Source: Teichococcus aestuarii (lineage in GTDB: Bacteria > Pseudomonadota > Alphaproteobacteria > Acetobacterales > Acetobacteraceae). Taken from it: DNA of 64,000 bases. The position numbers and the translations under genes are program-made. Below are positions 16,291 through 24,684 of the stretch, in pieces (within the stretch, counting starts at the first letter, position 1; the number at the start of each line of letters is the position of its first letter). The stretch is taken from positions 434,001-498,000 of the forward strand of contig NZ_PDOA01000001.1 of NCBI RefSeq assembly GCF_003116135.1. The letters run 5' to 3'. Under the pieces are notes generated by a model. It did no database searches. It worked only from the letters and a program-made list of their open reading frames with translations, and was not told the origin of the DNA.

Positions 16291-16300
16291 TGTCATGACA
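16291..16300. promoter_or_regulatory. Palindrome upstream of the permease gene
   Basis: TGTCATGACA is a perfect 10-base palindrome within the sequence TGACAGGCTTGTCATGACAG, which also repeats TGACAG. It lies in the 294-base gap between the acetyltransferase and permease genes and is a candidate operator; the factor is unknown. Confidence 0.35.
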
Positions 16301-16369
16301 GGTGCCGCCGCTCCCATGGCCGGCTGGTGGCGGAACAGGGGCGGCCGCGCCGGAATCGCCTTGCTCCAC

Positions 16370-16420
16370 GGAAACATTTTGTTTCGGTTATTCAATTCCA
16401 TATCATTTTCGCCTTCTCCT
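16370..16420 (+). promoter_or_regulatory. AT-rich promoter island upstream of the permease operon
   Basis: About 50 bases are strikingly AT-rich for this genome. They contain GAAAC-ATTTT-GTTTC (an inverted repeat, 16371-16385) and then TTATTCAATTCCATATCATT. This is the likely promoter zone for the permease/methyltransferase pair, 120-170 bases ahead of the start. Exact -35/-10 boxes cannot be assigned with confidence. Confidence 0.45.
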
Positions 16421-16536
16421 CCGCCCTGCCTAGACTGAGCAGGGGATTGCCGGAAATTCATCCGCGTGACGCGGGCCCGGTCTGTCTGGCGATCCTCCGG
16501 CTTCTTCGGGCCTCCCCGGCCGGAGCGGCTGCCGCG

Positions 16537-17937
16537 ATGGAGGGGCTGGAAGCCTGGATGCCGCACACGCAGAGCCCCGGGCGGGAGCCCACGCTGTCCG
16601 TCTTCGATGCCGTCGTGATCCTGGTGGGCATCGTCGTCGGCATCGGCATCTTCAGGACGCCCTCGCTGGTGGCCGCGCATGTGGAGAGCGAGGCCGCCTT
16701 CATCGCCGTCTGGGTGGCGGGCGGTGCCGTCACCCTGGTCGGCGCGCTCTGCTACGCGGAGCTGGCGGCCGCGCACCCGCATGCCGGCGGGGAATACCAT
16801 TTCCTCTCCCGCGCCTATGGCCGGCCGGTGGCCATGCTGTTCGGCTGGGCCCGCGGCACGGTCATCCAGACGGGCGCCATCGCCGGGGTGGCCTTCGTGC
16901 TGGGCGACTACGCGGCCCACGCCCTGCCGGCCGGGCCGCACGGCCCCGCCCTCTACGCCGCCCTCGCGGTCATCGTGCTGACGGGGGTCAACGTCGCCGG
17001 CACGTTCCAGGGCAAGACGCTGCAGATCGCCGTCACGATCCTCGAGATCGCCGCCATCCTGGCCATCATCGCCTTCGGCCTGTCCGGCACCGCCACGCCG
17101 CCCGTGCCGCCGGCGGAGACCGCCCCCGCCCAGGCCGCCGGGCTGGGCATGGCCATGATCTTCGTGCTGCTCACCTATGGGGGCTGGAACGAAGCGTCCT
17201 ACCTGACCGGCGAGCTGAGGGACGCACAGCGGAGCATTCCGCGCGTGCTGCTGGCCGGCACGGCGTTCATCGTGGCGCTCTATGTTCTGGTCAACCTGGC
17301 GCTGCTGATGGTGCTGGGGCTGGAGGGGCTGCGCGCCTCGCCGGCGGTGGCCGCCGACATGATGCAGCGCGTCGCCGGCCCTGCCGGCGCCGGGCTCGTC
17401 ACCGCCGCCATCGTCGTCGCGGCGGTGTCGACGCTGAACGCCACGATCTTCACCGGCGCCCGCACCTGCGCCGCCATGGCGGAGGACATCACCGTCCTCG
17501 CCCGGCTCGGGCGCTGGAGCGGGCGCGGCCGGACCCCGGCCAATGGCCTGCTCGCGCAGGGCGCCATCGCCCTGGCGCTGGTCGGGCTGGGGGCCGTCAC
17601 GCAGGATGGCTTCCGCGCCATGGTGGATTACACCGCGCCGGTCTTCTGGGCCTTCCTGCTGCTCGTCGGCATCGCGCTCTTTGTGCTGCGCCGGCGGGAG
17701 CCGCGCCGCGTGCTGCCCTACCGGGTGCCGCTCTACCCCCTCACGCCGCTGCTCTTCTGCCTGACCTGCCTCTACATGCTGCATGCGAGCATCGCCTACA
17801 CTGGCATGGGCGCGCTGGCCGGGCTGGCCGTCGTCGCCGCCGGCACGCCGCTGCTGCTGTTCCGCCGGCGGGAGGAGAGGGAACCCGCTGCCACCCTGCC
17901 GGCCGGGAAGGCCGCCCTGTCCCGCCCGACACGCTGA
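16537..17937 (+). CDS. Amino acid permease (APC superfamily)
   Basis: 466 residues with about 12 membrane helices. The first helix carries FDAVVILVGIVVGIGIFRTP, including the GIGIF unwound-helix motif that binds the amino acid backbone in APC carriers. The second helix region has the conserved CYAELAAAHPHAGGEYHFLS. The loop after helix 8 ends in FTGARTCAAMAED. The extended reading to 16327 would add 70 residues with no membrane or family character, so I use the ATG at 16537 (16558 is also possible). Closest in feel to LAT/basic amino acid carriers; substrate unknown. The next gene starts 17 bases later, so the two are probably co-transcribed. Confidence 0.92.
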   Translation: MEGLEAWMPHTQSPGREPTLSVFDAVVILVGIVVGIGIFRTPSLVAAHVESEAAFIAVWVAGGAVTLVGALCYAELAAAHPHAGGEYHFLSRAYGRPVAMLFGWARGTVIQTGAIAGVAFVLGDYAAHALPAGPHGPALYAALAVIVLTGVNVAGTFQGKTLQIAVTILEIAAILAIIAFGLSGTATPPVPPAETAPAQAAGLGMAMIFVLLTYGGWNEASYLTGELRDAQRSIPRVLLAGTAFIVALYVLVNLALLMVLGLEGLRASPAVAADMMQRVAGPAGAGLVTAAIVVAAVSTLNATIFTGARTCAAMAEDITVLARLGRWSGRGRTPANGLLAQGAIALALVGLGAVTQDGFRAMVDYTAPVFWAFLLLVGIALFVLRRREPRRVLPYRVPLYPLTPLLFCLTCLYMLHASIAYTGMGALAGLAVVAAGTPLLLFRRREEREPAATLPAGKAALSRPTR

Positions 17938-17954
17938 CGATGGAGAGATCCGCC

Positions 17955-18785
17955 ATGACACGCCTGCCCCTCCTCGCCACCGCCTGCCTTCTCTCCTTCT
18001 GGGGTGGGCAGCCCGCCGCCGCCCAGCCTGCCATCGGCACGCCGGCACCCGCCTACGCCCCCTCGGTCGGCCAGACCGGCAAGGACGTCGTCTGGGTGCC
18101 GACCCATCAGGAGCTGGTGGACCGGATGCTCGACATGGCCAAGGTCACGGCCGAGGACTACGTGGTCGATCTCGGCTCCGGCGACGGGCGGACGGTGATC
18201 ACCGCCGCCCGGCGCGGCGCCCGGGCGCACGGCATCGAGTACAACCCGGATCTGGTGGCGCTGTCGCAGCGCAACGCGCAGGCGGCGGGGGTGGCCGGCC
18301 GCGCCACCTTCGCCCAGGGCGACATCTTCCAGTCGGATTTCTCCGACGCCACGGTCGTCACCCTCTTCCTGCTGCAGACGCTGAACGAGCGGCTGCGGCC
18401 GACCCTGCTGGCGATGAAGCCCGGCACCCGGGTGGTCTCCAACACCTTCACCATGGGCGACTGGGAGGCAGACCAGTCCTTCGAGCGGGATGGCCAGTGC
18501 ACCAGCTTCTGCCGCGCCTATCTCTGGATCATCCCCGCCCGGGCCGGGGGGGCTTGGCGGCTGGGGGAGGAGGGCCGGCTCACCCTGGACCAGACCTTCC
18601 AGATGCTGAGCGGCACCCTGACGCGCGAGGGCCGCGAGCTGCCCCTCAGCGAAGCCCGGATGACGGGCGACCGCATCACCTTCACCGCCGGCGGGCAACG
18701 CTATTCCGGCACGCTGGAGGGCGACCGGATCGCCGGCCGGATCGAGGGCGGCGGCGCGTGGAGCGCCACCCGCGCCGCGCGCTGA
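17955..18785 (+). CDS. Class I SAM-dependent methyltransferase with a signal peptide
   Basis: 276 residues. The first about 23 residues (MTRLPLLATACLLSFWGGQP, then AAAQ) form a Sec signal peptide. The next domain is a Rossmann methyltransferase: VVDLGSGDGRTVITAA carries the SAM-binding glycine loop (about residue 70) and GIEYNPDLVAL the acidic residue that holds the ribose. About 100 C-terminal residues (from WIIPARAGG) form an extra beta-rich region, with RMTGDRITFTAGGQRYSG. SAM is normally not available in the periplasm, so either the leader is a membrane anchor or the domain has another role. Methyltransferases with leaders are known as unexplained entries in other Proteobacteria. GGAGAGA precedes the ATG. 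Confidence 0.85.
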   Translation: MTRLPLLATACLLSFWGGQPAAAQPAIGTPAPAYAPSVGQTGKDVVWVPTHQELVDRMLDMAKVTAEDYVVDLGSGDGRTVITAARRGARAHGIEYNPDLVALSQRNAQAAGVAGRATFAQGDIFQSDFSDATVVTLFLLQTLNERLRPTLLAMKPGTRVVSNTFTMGDWEADQSFERDGQCTSFCRAYLWIIPARAGGAWRLGEEGRLTLDQTFQMLSGTLTREGRELPLSEARMTGDRITFTAGGQRYSGTLEGDRIAGRIEGGGAWSATRAAR

Positions 18786-18791
18786 GCGGGG

Positions 18792-18825
18792 GGAAGGGCG
18801 GGAGCAGTGGGGCTCCCGCCCTTCC
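18792..18825. terminator. Bidirectional terminator hairpin
   Basis: A 14-bp perfect stem (GGAAGGGCGGGAGC with its complement, 6-base loop) lies in the 42-base gap between the convergent methyltransferase and parC genes. It probably stops both. No T tract on either side. Confidence 0.7.
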
Positions 18826-18827
18826 TG

Positions 18828-21062
18828 TCACTCGAAGCGGTTGTTGCGCGGGAAGCCGTTGGGCGGCTGGCGGCCGGCGCCGGCGCGGTTGCCGCGCCAG
18901 GTGGTGAGGTCGGTCTCCAGCCGCATCCGCTCGCCGATGCGCCAGGTGAGGCCGGCCGTCCCCTGGAACACCTTCACGTCCGAGAGCCGCCCGTCGCGGT
19001 AGCCCTGCAGCGCCACGCCGCGGCCGCGCGTCATCTCCGGCACCTGCTCCAGCGGGAAGACCAGCAGCTTGCGGTTGGTGCCGATGATGGCCACCGTGTC
19101 GCCCTCCACCGGCACGCAGGCGGCCGCCTCGTGGCCGGCCTCCAGCGTCAGCACCTGCTTGCCGGTGCGCTTCTCGGCCACCAGATCCTCGGAGCGGATG
19201 ACGAAGCCGCGCCCGTCATCGGCGGCCACCAGGTACTTGCGGCCCTCCTTCCAGACGAACAGCTCCACCACCTCGTCCTCGTTGGTGAGGTCCACCATCA
19301 GCCGCACCGGCTGGCCGTCGCCACGGCCGCGCGGCAGGGCCTCGGCCTTGATGGTGAAGCTCTTGCCGTTGGTGGCGAAGAGGCAGAGGCGGTCGGTGGT
19401 CTCGGCATGCAGGGCGATGCGCAGCCGGTCGCCCTCCTTGAACTTGTGCTCCGTCTCCAGCGGCACATGCCCCTTCAGCGCGCGGATCCAGCCCTTCTCG
19501 GAGAGGATGACGGTGACCGGCTCGCGCTCGACGAAGGCGCGCTCGTCGATCACCACGGCGGCGGGGGCGGTGTCGATGGCGGTGCGGCGGCGGCCGAGCT
19601 CCGTCTCCTCGCCGAACTTCTCCCGCGTCGCGGCGATCTGCTCGGCGAGCTTCCTCCAGCGCAGCTTCTCGCTGCCGAGCAGCGCCTGCAGGGATTTCTG
19701 CTCCGCGCTGAGCTTCTTGTGCTCCTTGCGGATCTCCATCTCCTCCAGCTTGCGCAGGGAGCGCAGCCGCATGTTCAGGATCGCCTCGGCCTGCATGTCG
19801 GTCAGGCTGAAGGTGCTGATCAGCACCGGCTTGGGCTGGTCCTCCTCGCGGATGATGCGGATCACCGCGTCGAGGTTGAGATAGGCGATGAGGTAGCCGT
19901 CCAGGATCTCCAGCCGCCGGGCGATGGCGTCCAGCCGGTGCTGGCTGCGGCGCACCAGCACCTCGTGCCGGTGGTCGAGCCAGGAACGCAGGACCTCCTT
20001 CAGCCCCATGACGCGCGGGGTGCGGCTGGCATCCAGCACGTTCATGTTCAGCGAGAGGCGGGATTCCAGCGGGGTCGCGCGGAACAGCGTCTCCATCAGC
20101 ACCGCCGGCTCCACCGTGCGGTTCTTCGGCTCCAGCACGATGCGCACCACGTCGGTGCTCTCGTCCCGCACATCGGCCAGCAGGGGGAGCTTCTTCTCCT
20201 CCATCAGCTGCGCGATCTGCTCGATCAGGCGGGACTTCGCCACCTGGTAGGGGATCTCGGTGACCACCACCTGCCAGGTGCCGTTCTTCAGCGCCTCGCG
20301 TTCCCACCGGGCGCGGACGCGGAAGCCGCCGCGGCCGGTGGCATAGGCCTCGCGTATCGCCTCCGGCGATTCCACCAGCACGCCGCCCGTGGGGAAGTCC
20401 GGCCCCCGCATGTGGCGCAGCAGCTCGTCGATCTCGGCCTTCGGGTTCTCGATCAGCGCCAGCGCGGCGGCGCAGAGCTCGCCCGCATTGTGCGGCGGGA
20501 TGGAGGTGGCCATGCCCACCGCGATGCCGTTGGCGCCATTGGCCAGCAGGTTGGGGAAGGCGGCGGGCAGGACGATCGGCTCCTGCTCCTCGCCATCATA
20601 GGTGGCGCGGAAATCGACCGCGTTCTCCTCGATGCCTTCCAGCATCGCGCTCGCGATGGCGGTGAGCCGCGCCTCGGTGTAGCGCATGGCCGCGGCGTTA
20701 TCGCCGTCGATATTGCCGAAATTGCCCTGGCCCTCGACCAGCGGGTAGCGGGCGGCGAATTCCTGCGCCAGCCGCACCATGGCCTCGTAGATCGAGGCAT
20801 CGCCATGCGGATGGTACTTGCCCATCACGTCGCCGACGATGCGGGCGCATTTCTTGAAGCCCGCCGCCGGGTCCAGCCGCAGCTGGTGCATGGCCCAGAG
20901 CAGCCGCCGGTGCACCGGCTTCAGCCCGTCCCGCACATCCGGCAGCGAGCGCGCCGTGATGGTGGACATGGCATAGGCCAGGTACCGCTCCGAGAGGGCG
21001 GCGGAAAGGTTGGTCGGCCTTACGGCGCCGCCTTCGGGCAGGGTGGTCAGGTCGTCGGGCAT
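18828..21062 (-). CDS. parC: DNA topoisomerase IV subunit A
   Basis: 744 residues, the right size for ParC. Together with ParE it decatenates daughter chromosomes. The start [20 protein letters not shown] leads into [20 protein letters not shown], the type IIA N-terminus. The catalytic Tyr is in [12 protein letters not shown] (about residue 128). The quinolone-pocket segment reads [14 protein letters not shown], so Ala stands at the Escherichia coli Ser80 position. This is likely natural in this lineage and should not be called acquired resistance. The C-terminal part carries degenerate beta-pinwheel repeats. GyrA is unlikely: the GyrA box is not seen, and the alphaproteobacterial recO-parC neighbourhood fits. 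Confidence 0.95.
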   Translation of the reverse strand: MPDDLTTLPEGGAVRPTNLSAALSERYLAYAMSTITARSLPDVRDGLKPVHRRLLWAMHQLRLDPAAGFKKCARIVGDVMGKYHPHGDASIYEAMVRLAQEFAARYPLVEGQGNFGNIDGDNAAAMRYTEARLTAIASAMLEGIEENAVDFRATYDGEEQEPIVLPAAFPNLLANGANGIAVGMATSIPPHNAGELCAAALALIENPKAEIDELLRHMRGPDFPTGGVLVESPEAIREAYATGRGGFRVRARWEREALKNGTWQVVVTEIPYQVAKSRLIEQIAQLMEEKKLPLLADVRDESTDVVRIVLEPKNRTVEPAVLMETLFRATPLESRLSLNMNVLDASRTPRVMGLKEVLRSWLDHRHEVLVRRSQHRLDAIARRLEILDGYLIAYLNLDAVIRIIREEDQPKPVLISTFSLTDMQAEAILNMRLRSLRKLEEMEIRKEHKKLSAEQKSLQALLGSEKLRWRKLAEQIAATREKFGEETELGRRRTAIDTAPAAVVIDERAFVEREPVTVILSEKGWIRALKGHVPLETEHKFKEGDRLRIALHAETTDRLCLFATNGKSFTIKAEALPRGRGDGQPVRLMVDLTNEDEVVELFVWKEGRKYLVAADDGRGFVIRSEDLVAEKRTGKQVLTLEAGHEAAACVPVEGDTVAIIGTNRKLLVFPLEQVPEMTRGRGVALQGYRDGRLSDVKVFQGTAGLTWRIGERMRLETDLTTWRGNRAGAGRQPPNGFPRNNRFE

Positions 21063-21293
21063 GGCGGTACTCCAGCACTCTCGGCACGCGCATGTGTCGG
21101 GGAGGGGCTAGCGCAGCGGGGCGCGTCGCACCAGGGGCTTCCCGCCGGAATAGAACAAAAAATGAACGAACAGCCAAGCCTTACAACGCCGTGTGACCGG
21201 GCCCGCAGGGGCTGACGCCGGCGAAGCGCGGCGGCCATAGTGGCAGCCGACCAACCCAAGAAAAACAAGAACGAATTCGGGAGAAATTCAGGA

Positions 21294-22712
21294 ATGAGCG
21301 CCAGCGCGGACGCCATTGTACAACGCGGCATCGAGGCCGAGGACGATCCTTATCGCCTCACCAAGGACGGGGTCATGGAGCCCCCGGTCGGTTGGAGGCA
21401 CTCGCTGAAGCATCTGGGGCCGGGGTTGATCCTCAGCGCCTCCATCGTCGGCTCGGGCGAGCTGATCGTCACCACCACCCTTGGCGCCACGGTGGGCTTC
21501 GCGCTGCTGTGGATGGTCATCTTCAGCACCTTCGTGAAGGTGGCGGTGCAGATCGAGCTGGCCCGCTGGTGCATCTCCACCGGCCAGCCGGCGCTCACCG
21601 GCTACAACAAGGTGGGGCCGCATGTCGGGCGGCTGAGCTGGATCAACCTGCTCTGGGCGCTCATGGCGCTCTCCAAGGTGCTGCAGATGGGCGGCGTGGT
21701 GGGTGGCGTGGCCCTGGCCATGAGCATCCTGCTGCCGCTTTCCGGGCCGCCCATGGGCGCCACCTCGATCACCATCTGGACCGTCATCGTCGCGGTGGGC
21801 AGCATCGCGCTGCTCTACAGCAACAAGTACAGCCGCATCGAGCGCGGCGCCGGCATCCTGGTGGTGATCTTCTCCTTCATCACCATCGGCATCGCCCTGG
21901 GCCTGCCCTTCACCCCCTACGCCTATTCGATGGACGACATCGCCAGCGGCCTGTCCTTCGCCATCCCGGCGGGGGCGGTGGGCGCCGCCATCGCCATGTT
22001 CGGCATCACCGGCGTCGGCGCCGACGAGCTGACCTTCTACACCTACTGGTGCATCGAGAAGGGCTATGCCCGCCATGTCGGGCCCAATGACGGCAGCGAG
22101 GCCTGGCAGCGCCGCGCCAAGGGCTGGATCAGCGTCATGTACAAGGACGCCTTCCTCTCCTGGGTCATCTACACCTTCGGCACCATCGCCTTCTTCATCA
22201 TGGGCGCCGCGGTGCTGAACCCGCAGGGCGTGGTGCCGCAGGGCAACGAGATGATCACCGCCCTCTCGCGCATGTACACCGACACGCTGGGCCAGTGGGC
22301 TGGCACGGTGTTCCTGCTGGGCGCGGTGGTGGTGCTGGGCTCCACCCTGTGGGCGGCGGTGCCGAGCTGGTCGCGCATGTACGTCAACCTGCTGGCCGAG
22401 ATGGGCGTGCTGGAATGGCGCGACACGGCGGCCCGGCTGCGCTGGATCCGCATCTTCACCATCGCCCTGCCGCTGATCTGGGGCGCCGCCTACCTGTTCA
22501 TGCGCTCGCCGGTGCTGATGGTGCAGATCGGCGGCATCGCCACCGGCATCTTCCTGCTCGCCGTGGTGGTGGCGGTGTGGCACCTCCGCCGCACCGAGAC
22601 CGATCCGCGCCTCTACGGCAGCGGCGCGTTCAACGCGCTGCTGGTGGTCAGCAGCATCGCCATCGTGCTGCTCGGCATCTACACGGGGCTGAGCGCGCTC
22701 AAGCTGGTCTGA
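21294..22712 (+). CDS. Nramp-related metal-ion transporter, divergent helix 1
   Basis: 472 residues with about 11 membrane helices. The N-terminal segment LKHLGPGLILSASIVGSGEL aligns with Nramp helix 1, but where canonical carriers have DPGN (the metal site) this protein has GSGE. The helix 6 region includes AIAMFGITGVGADELTFYTY in place of the usual MPH motif. These changes suggest either a different ion or a different function from Mn2+/Fe2+ uptake, as in Nramp-related Mg2+ carriers, though I cannot say which. Start is the ATG at 21294 with GGGAG upstream; a GTG at 21240 adds a Lys/Asn-rich leader. Sits between parC and a DUF1003 gene. Confidence 0.85.
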   Translation: MSASADAIVQRGIEAEDDPYRLTKDGVMEPPVGWRHSLKHLGPGLILSASIVGSGELIVTTTLGATVGFALLWMVIFSTFVKVAVQIELARWCISTGQPALTGYNKVGPHVGRLSWINLLWALMALSKVLQMGGVVGGVALAMSILLPLSGPPMGATSITIWTVIVAVGSIALLYSNKYSRIERGAGILVVIFSFITIGIALGLPFTPYAYSMDDIASGLSFAIPAGAVGAAIAMFGITGVGADELTFYTYWCIEKGYARHVGPNDGSEAWQRRAKGWISVMYKDAFLSWVIYTFGTIAFFIMGAAVLNPQGVVPQGNEMITALSRMYTDTLGQWAGTVFLLGAVVVLGSTLWAAVPSWSRMYVNLLAEMGVLEWRDTAARLRWIRIFTIALPLIWGAAYLFMRSPVLMVQIGGIATGIFLLAVVVAVWHLRRTETDPRLYGSGAFNALLVVSSIAIVLLGIYTGLSALKLV

Positions 22713-22719
22713 GGCAGGG

Positions 22720-22740
22720 CCAGGGGGCGCAGCCCCCTGG
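22720..22740. terminator. Terminator hairpin between convergent genes
   Basis: A 9-bp stem CCAGGGGGC/GCCCCCTGG with a 3-base loop, 7 bases after the Nramp-like stop. A short pyrimidine stretch follows on the plus strand. Confidence 0.6.
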
Positions 22741-22752
22741 ATCCTTCCCTTG

Positions 22753-23313
22753 TCAGGGCGCGATGCGCCTCTCCTCCAGCAGGCGGGTCAGCATCTCGAT
22801 CTGCCGCTCCTGCTTTTCCAGCAGCGCCGTCATCTGCTCGGCGCGCAGCCGGTCCAGCTTCTCGTGCAGGGCCATGATCTCGATCTCGGCCTTCAGGTTC
22901 ACCTCGTAGTCATGCGCCGCCACCAGCCGGTCCTTCGCCGATTGCCGGTTCTGGCTCATCATGATGATCGGCGCCTGCAAGGCCGCGATCATCGAGAGCA
23001 GCAGGTTCAGGAAGACGAAGGGGTAGGGGTCGAAGGGCTGGCGCAGCAGCCAGAGATTGGCGCCCGTCCAGAGCACCAGCAGCAGCAGGCTGAGCAGGAT
23101 GAAGCTCCAGGAGCCGCCGAAGCTGGCTACCTTGTCCGCCACCCGGTCGCCGAAGCTCAGCTTCTCGGAGAAGGCCTCGTTGGTGTCGTGGCTGAGCGGG
23201 CGGCGCTCCAGCGCGCGGCTCAGCGCGCGGTGCTCGGCCTCGCCCAGCGCCTCGCCGGCGCCGAACCAGCGCGCGGCGGCCTCGCGGAATTCCGGCTTCG
23301 GGGATTCGGACAT
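22753..23313 (-). CDS. DUF1003 membrane protein
   Basis: 186 residues. A charged N-terminus (residues 1-60) is followed by two membrane helices, SFILLSLLLLVLWTGANLWL and PFVFLNLLLSMIAALQAPII. Directly after comes the family signature MMSQNRQSAKDR and a Glu/Arg-rich coiled coil (about 135-180). DUF1003 proteins are inner-membrane proteins of unknown role, sometimes linked to ion transport, so the neighbouring Nramp-like gene is suggestive. Start at ATG 23313 (MSESPKPEF); the extension to 23364 is Arg/Pro-rich. Followed closely upstream by the mug/recO genes on the same strand. Confidence 0.9.
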   Translation of the reverse strand: MSESPKPEFREAAARWFGAGEALGEAEHRALSRALERRPLSHDTNEAFSEKLSFGDRVADKVASFGGSWSFILLSLLLLVLWTGANLWLLRQPFDPYPFVFLNLLLSMIAALQAPIIMMSQNRQSAKDRLVAAHDYEVNLKAEIEIMALHEKLDRLRAEQMTALLEKQERQIEMLTRLLEERRIAP

Positions 23314-23342
23314 GGCGGCGGCTCCGGGGCGCGGGGAAGCTT

Positions 23343-23867
23343 TCAGGGGCGGGCGTGGAACCACTGGCCCAGCGCCAGCCAGGGCCGCGCATCCCAGAAG
23401 CGGCTGGCCTGGCCGGAGGTGGAGGGCATCACCCAGACGGGCGGGAAATCCGCCGGCCCCTCCACGCGGCCATAGGGGATGGCGCCGGTGCGGCGGCCGA
23501 GGAAGGCGGCGGCCGGCGCCTTGGCGGTGAAGGCCACCGCCTGCGGCCGCACCGCGCGGATGCGGGCGGCGAAGCCCGCCGGGTCGTAGGCACCGGGGGG
23601 GAGCTGGTCGTCATTGCCGGCGGCGTGCTTGGCCATGTCGGTCAGGCCGATGCCGTGACGCAGGAGCTCCGGATACTCGGCCGGCGCCAGCCGCCGCGGC
23701 GTCAGCCCCGCCTGGTGCAGGATGCCCCAGAAGCGGTTGCCCGGATGCGCGTAGTAGGCGCCGCGCGCCGCCGAGACGAGGCCGGGCGCCGAGCCGCAGA
23801 ACACCAGCCGCAGCCCGGGCGCCAGCAGGTCGGGCAGCACCGGGTCTGACATAGTGGGGTCAGGCAT
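23343..23867 (-). CDS. mug: G/U mismatch-specific DNA glycosylase
   Basis: 174 residues of the uracil-DNA glycosylase superfamily, Mug branch. The active-site loop is VFCGSAPGLVSAARGAYYAH, where the G-x-x-P-G of the first motif is seen; DMAKHAAGNDDQL follows and the late motif VWVMPSTSGQASRF holds the leucine/serine-type insertion loop. It removes uracil or thymine mispaired with G. Start at 23867 overlaps the recO stop by 8 bases; the ATG at 23852 is a close alternative. It extends the rnc-era-recO operon as another repair gene. Confidence 0.88.
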   Translation of the reverse strand: MPDPTMSDPVLPDLLAPGLRLVFCGSAPGLVSAARGAYYAHPGNRFWGILHQAGLTPRRLAPAEYPELLRHGIGLTDMAKHAAGNDDQLPPGAYDPAGFAARIRAVRPQAVAFTAKAPAAAFLGRRTGAIPYGRVEGPADFPPVWVMPSTSGQASRFWDARPWLALGQWFHARP

Positions 23868-24618
23868 CGGCGGGGGCCTCGGGCTGCGGTGGCAGCAGGG
23901 CCTGGATGCGCGTCTCCAGCCATTCCCGCGCCGCCGGCACGGGGCGGTGGCGGCTGCCGAAGGCGTCGCGCGTCAGGAAGTGCCCGGTCAGCCGCAGCCC
24001 GGCGAGCCATTCGGCCGGGTCCGCCTCGGCCTGCCCGCCCTGCAGGAACAGCGGCAGCGGCAGCAGCCGCCCGGCATAGGGCGCGGCAGCCTCGGCGCTC
24101 ACCGCCCGGCCGCTGCGGGGGGAGACATGGGTGAGATGCCCGGCCGTGCCGGTGACGGCGCAGGCGGAAAGGTCCAGCCCATAGCCCAGCGCCTCCAGCA
24201 GCAGCGCCTCCCAGCGTATGTAGTCGGCCAGCAGGGCCGGGGCGCCGCGCCCGAGATTGGCCATCAGCGCCAGCAGGCCGGAGAAGACGCGCGGCTGTGC
24301 CTCGCGCTCCGGCAGCGCGTCGGCGGCGAGGGCACAGGCGGAGTTGAGCAGGGCGAGGGCGAGGGGGTCGTCCAGCGCCAGGGCGGCGGTGGGGTGCACC
24401 ATCTCGCCGCTGAAGGCGCCGAGCTGCTCGGAGAGCCGCGCCACCCAGCGCACCTCGACCAGGTTGCCCGGCTGCCACAGCCCCGCCTGGGCGCGGGAGG
24501 CGCCGCCCTTGGCCAGCCCCAGGTGCCGCCCCTGCGCCTCGGTCAGCACGCCGACGACGGCGCCGCCCTCGCCATGCGGGCGGGCCTCCAGCACGATGGC
24601 GGGGGCCTGCCACTCCAT
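23860..24618 (-). CDS. recO: DNA repair protein RecO
   Basis: 252 residues. RecO loads RecA with RecF and RecR at gaps. The N-terminal OB fold reads APAIVLEARPHGEGGAVVGV, followed by GRHLGLAKGGASR, both typical of the family. The C-terminal region is helical, with TGHFLTRDAFGSRHRPVPAA at the end. The zinc-binding cysteines of some RecO proteins are absent, as usual for Alphaproteobacteria. Position downstream of era is conserved in this class. The gene starts 66 bases after era stops. Confidence 0.93.
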   Translation of the reverse strand: MEWQAPAIVLEARPHGEGGAVVGVLTEAQGRHLGLAKGGASRAQAGLWQPGNLVEVRWVARLSEQLGAFSGEMVHPTAALALDDPLALALLNSACALAADALPEREAQPRVFSGLLALMANLGRGAPALLADYIRWEALLLEALGYGLDLSACAVTGTAGHLTHVSPRSGRAVSAEAAAPYAGRLLPLPLFLQGGQAEADPAEWLAGLRLTGHFLTRDAFGSRHRPVPAAREWLETRIQALLPPQPEAPADA

Positions 24619-24684
24619 GTGTTCAGGCCGCGGTCGCCGGAGGCGAAGCCGGAAGCGTGGATCGCCGGGTCAACACCCCGGCCC

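Noticed and set aside
16327-16536. 70-residue N-terminal extension of the permease
   Set aside because: Crosses the AT-rich promoter-like region and does not look like membrane or family sequence.
18828-21062. Calling this gene gyrA
   Set aside because: The chain is 744 residues, shorter than GyrA, no GyrA box was seen, and recO-parC neighbourhood favours ParC.
18807-21215. About 800-codon plus-strand frame opposite parC
   Set aside because: Antisense of parC, low-complexity His/Leu/Gly translation.
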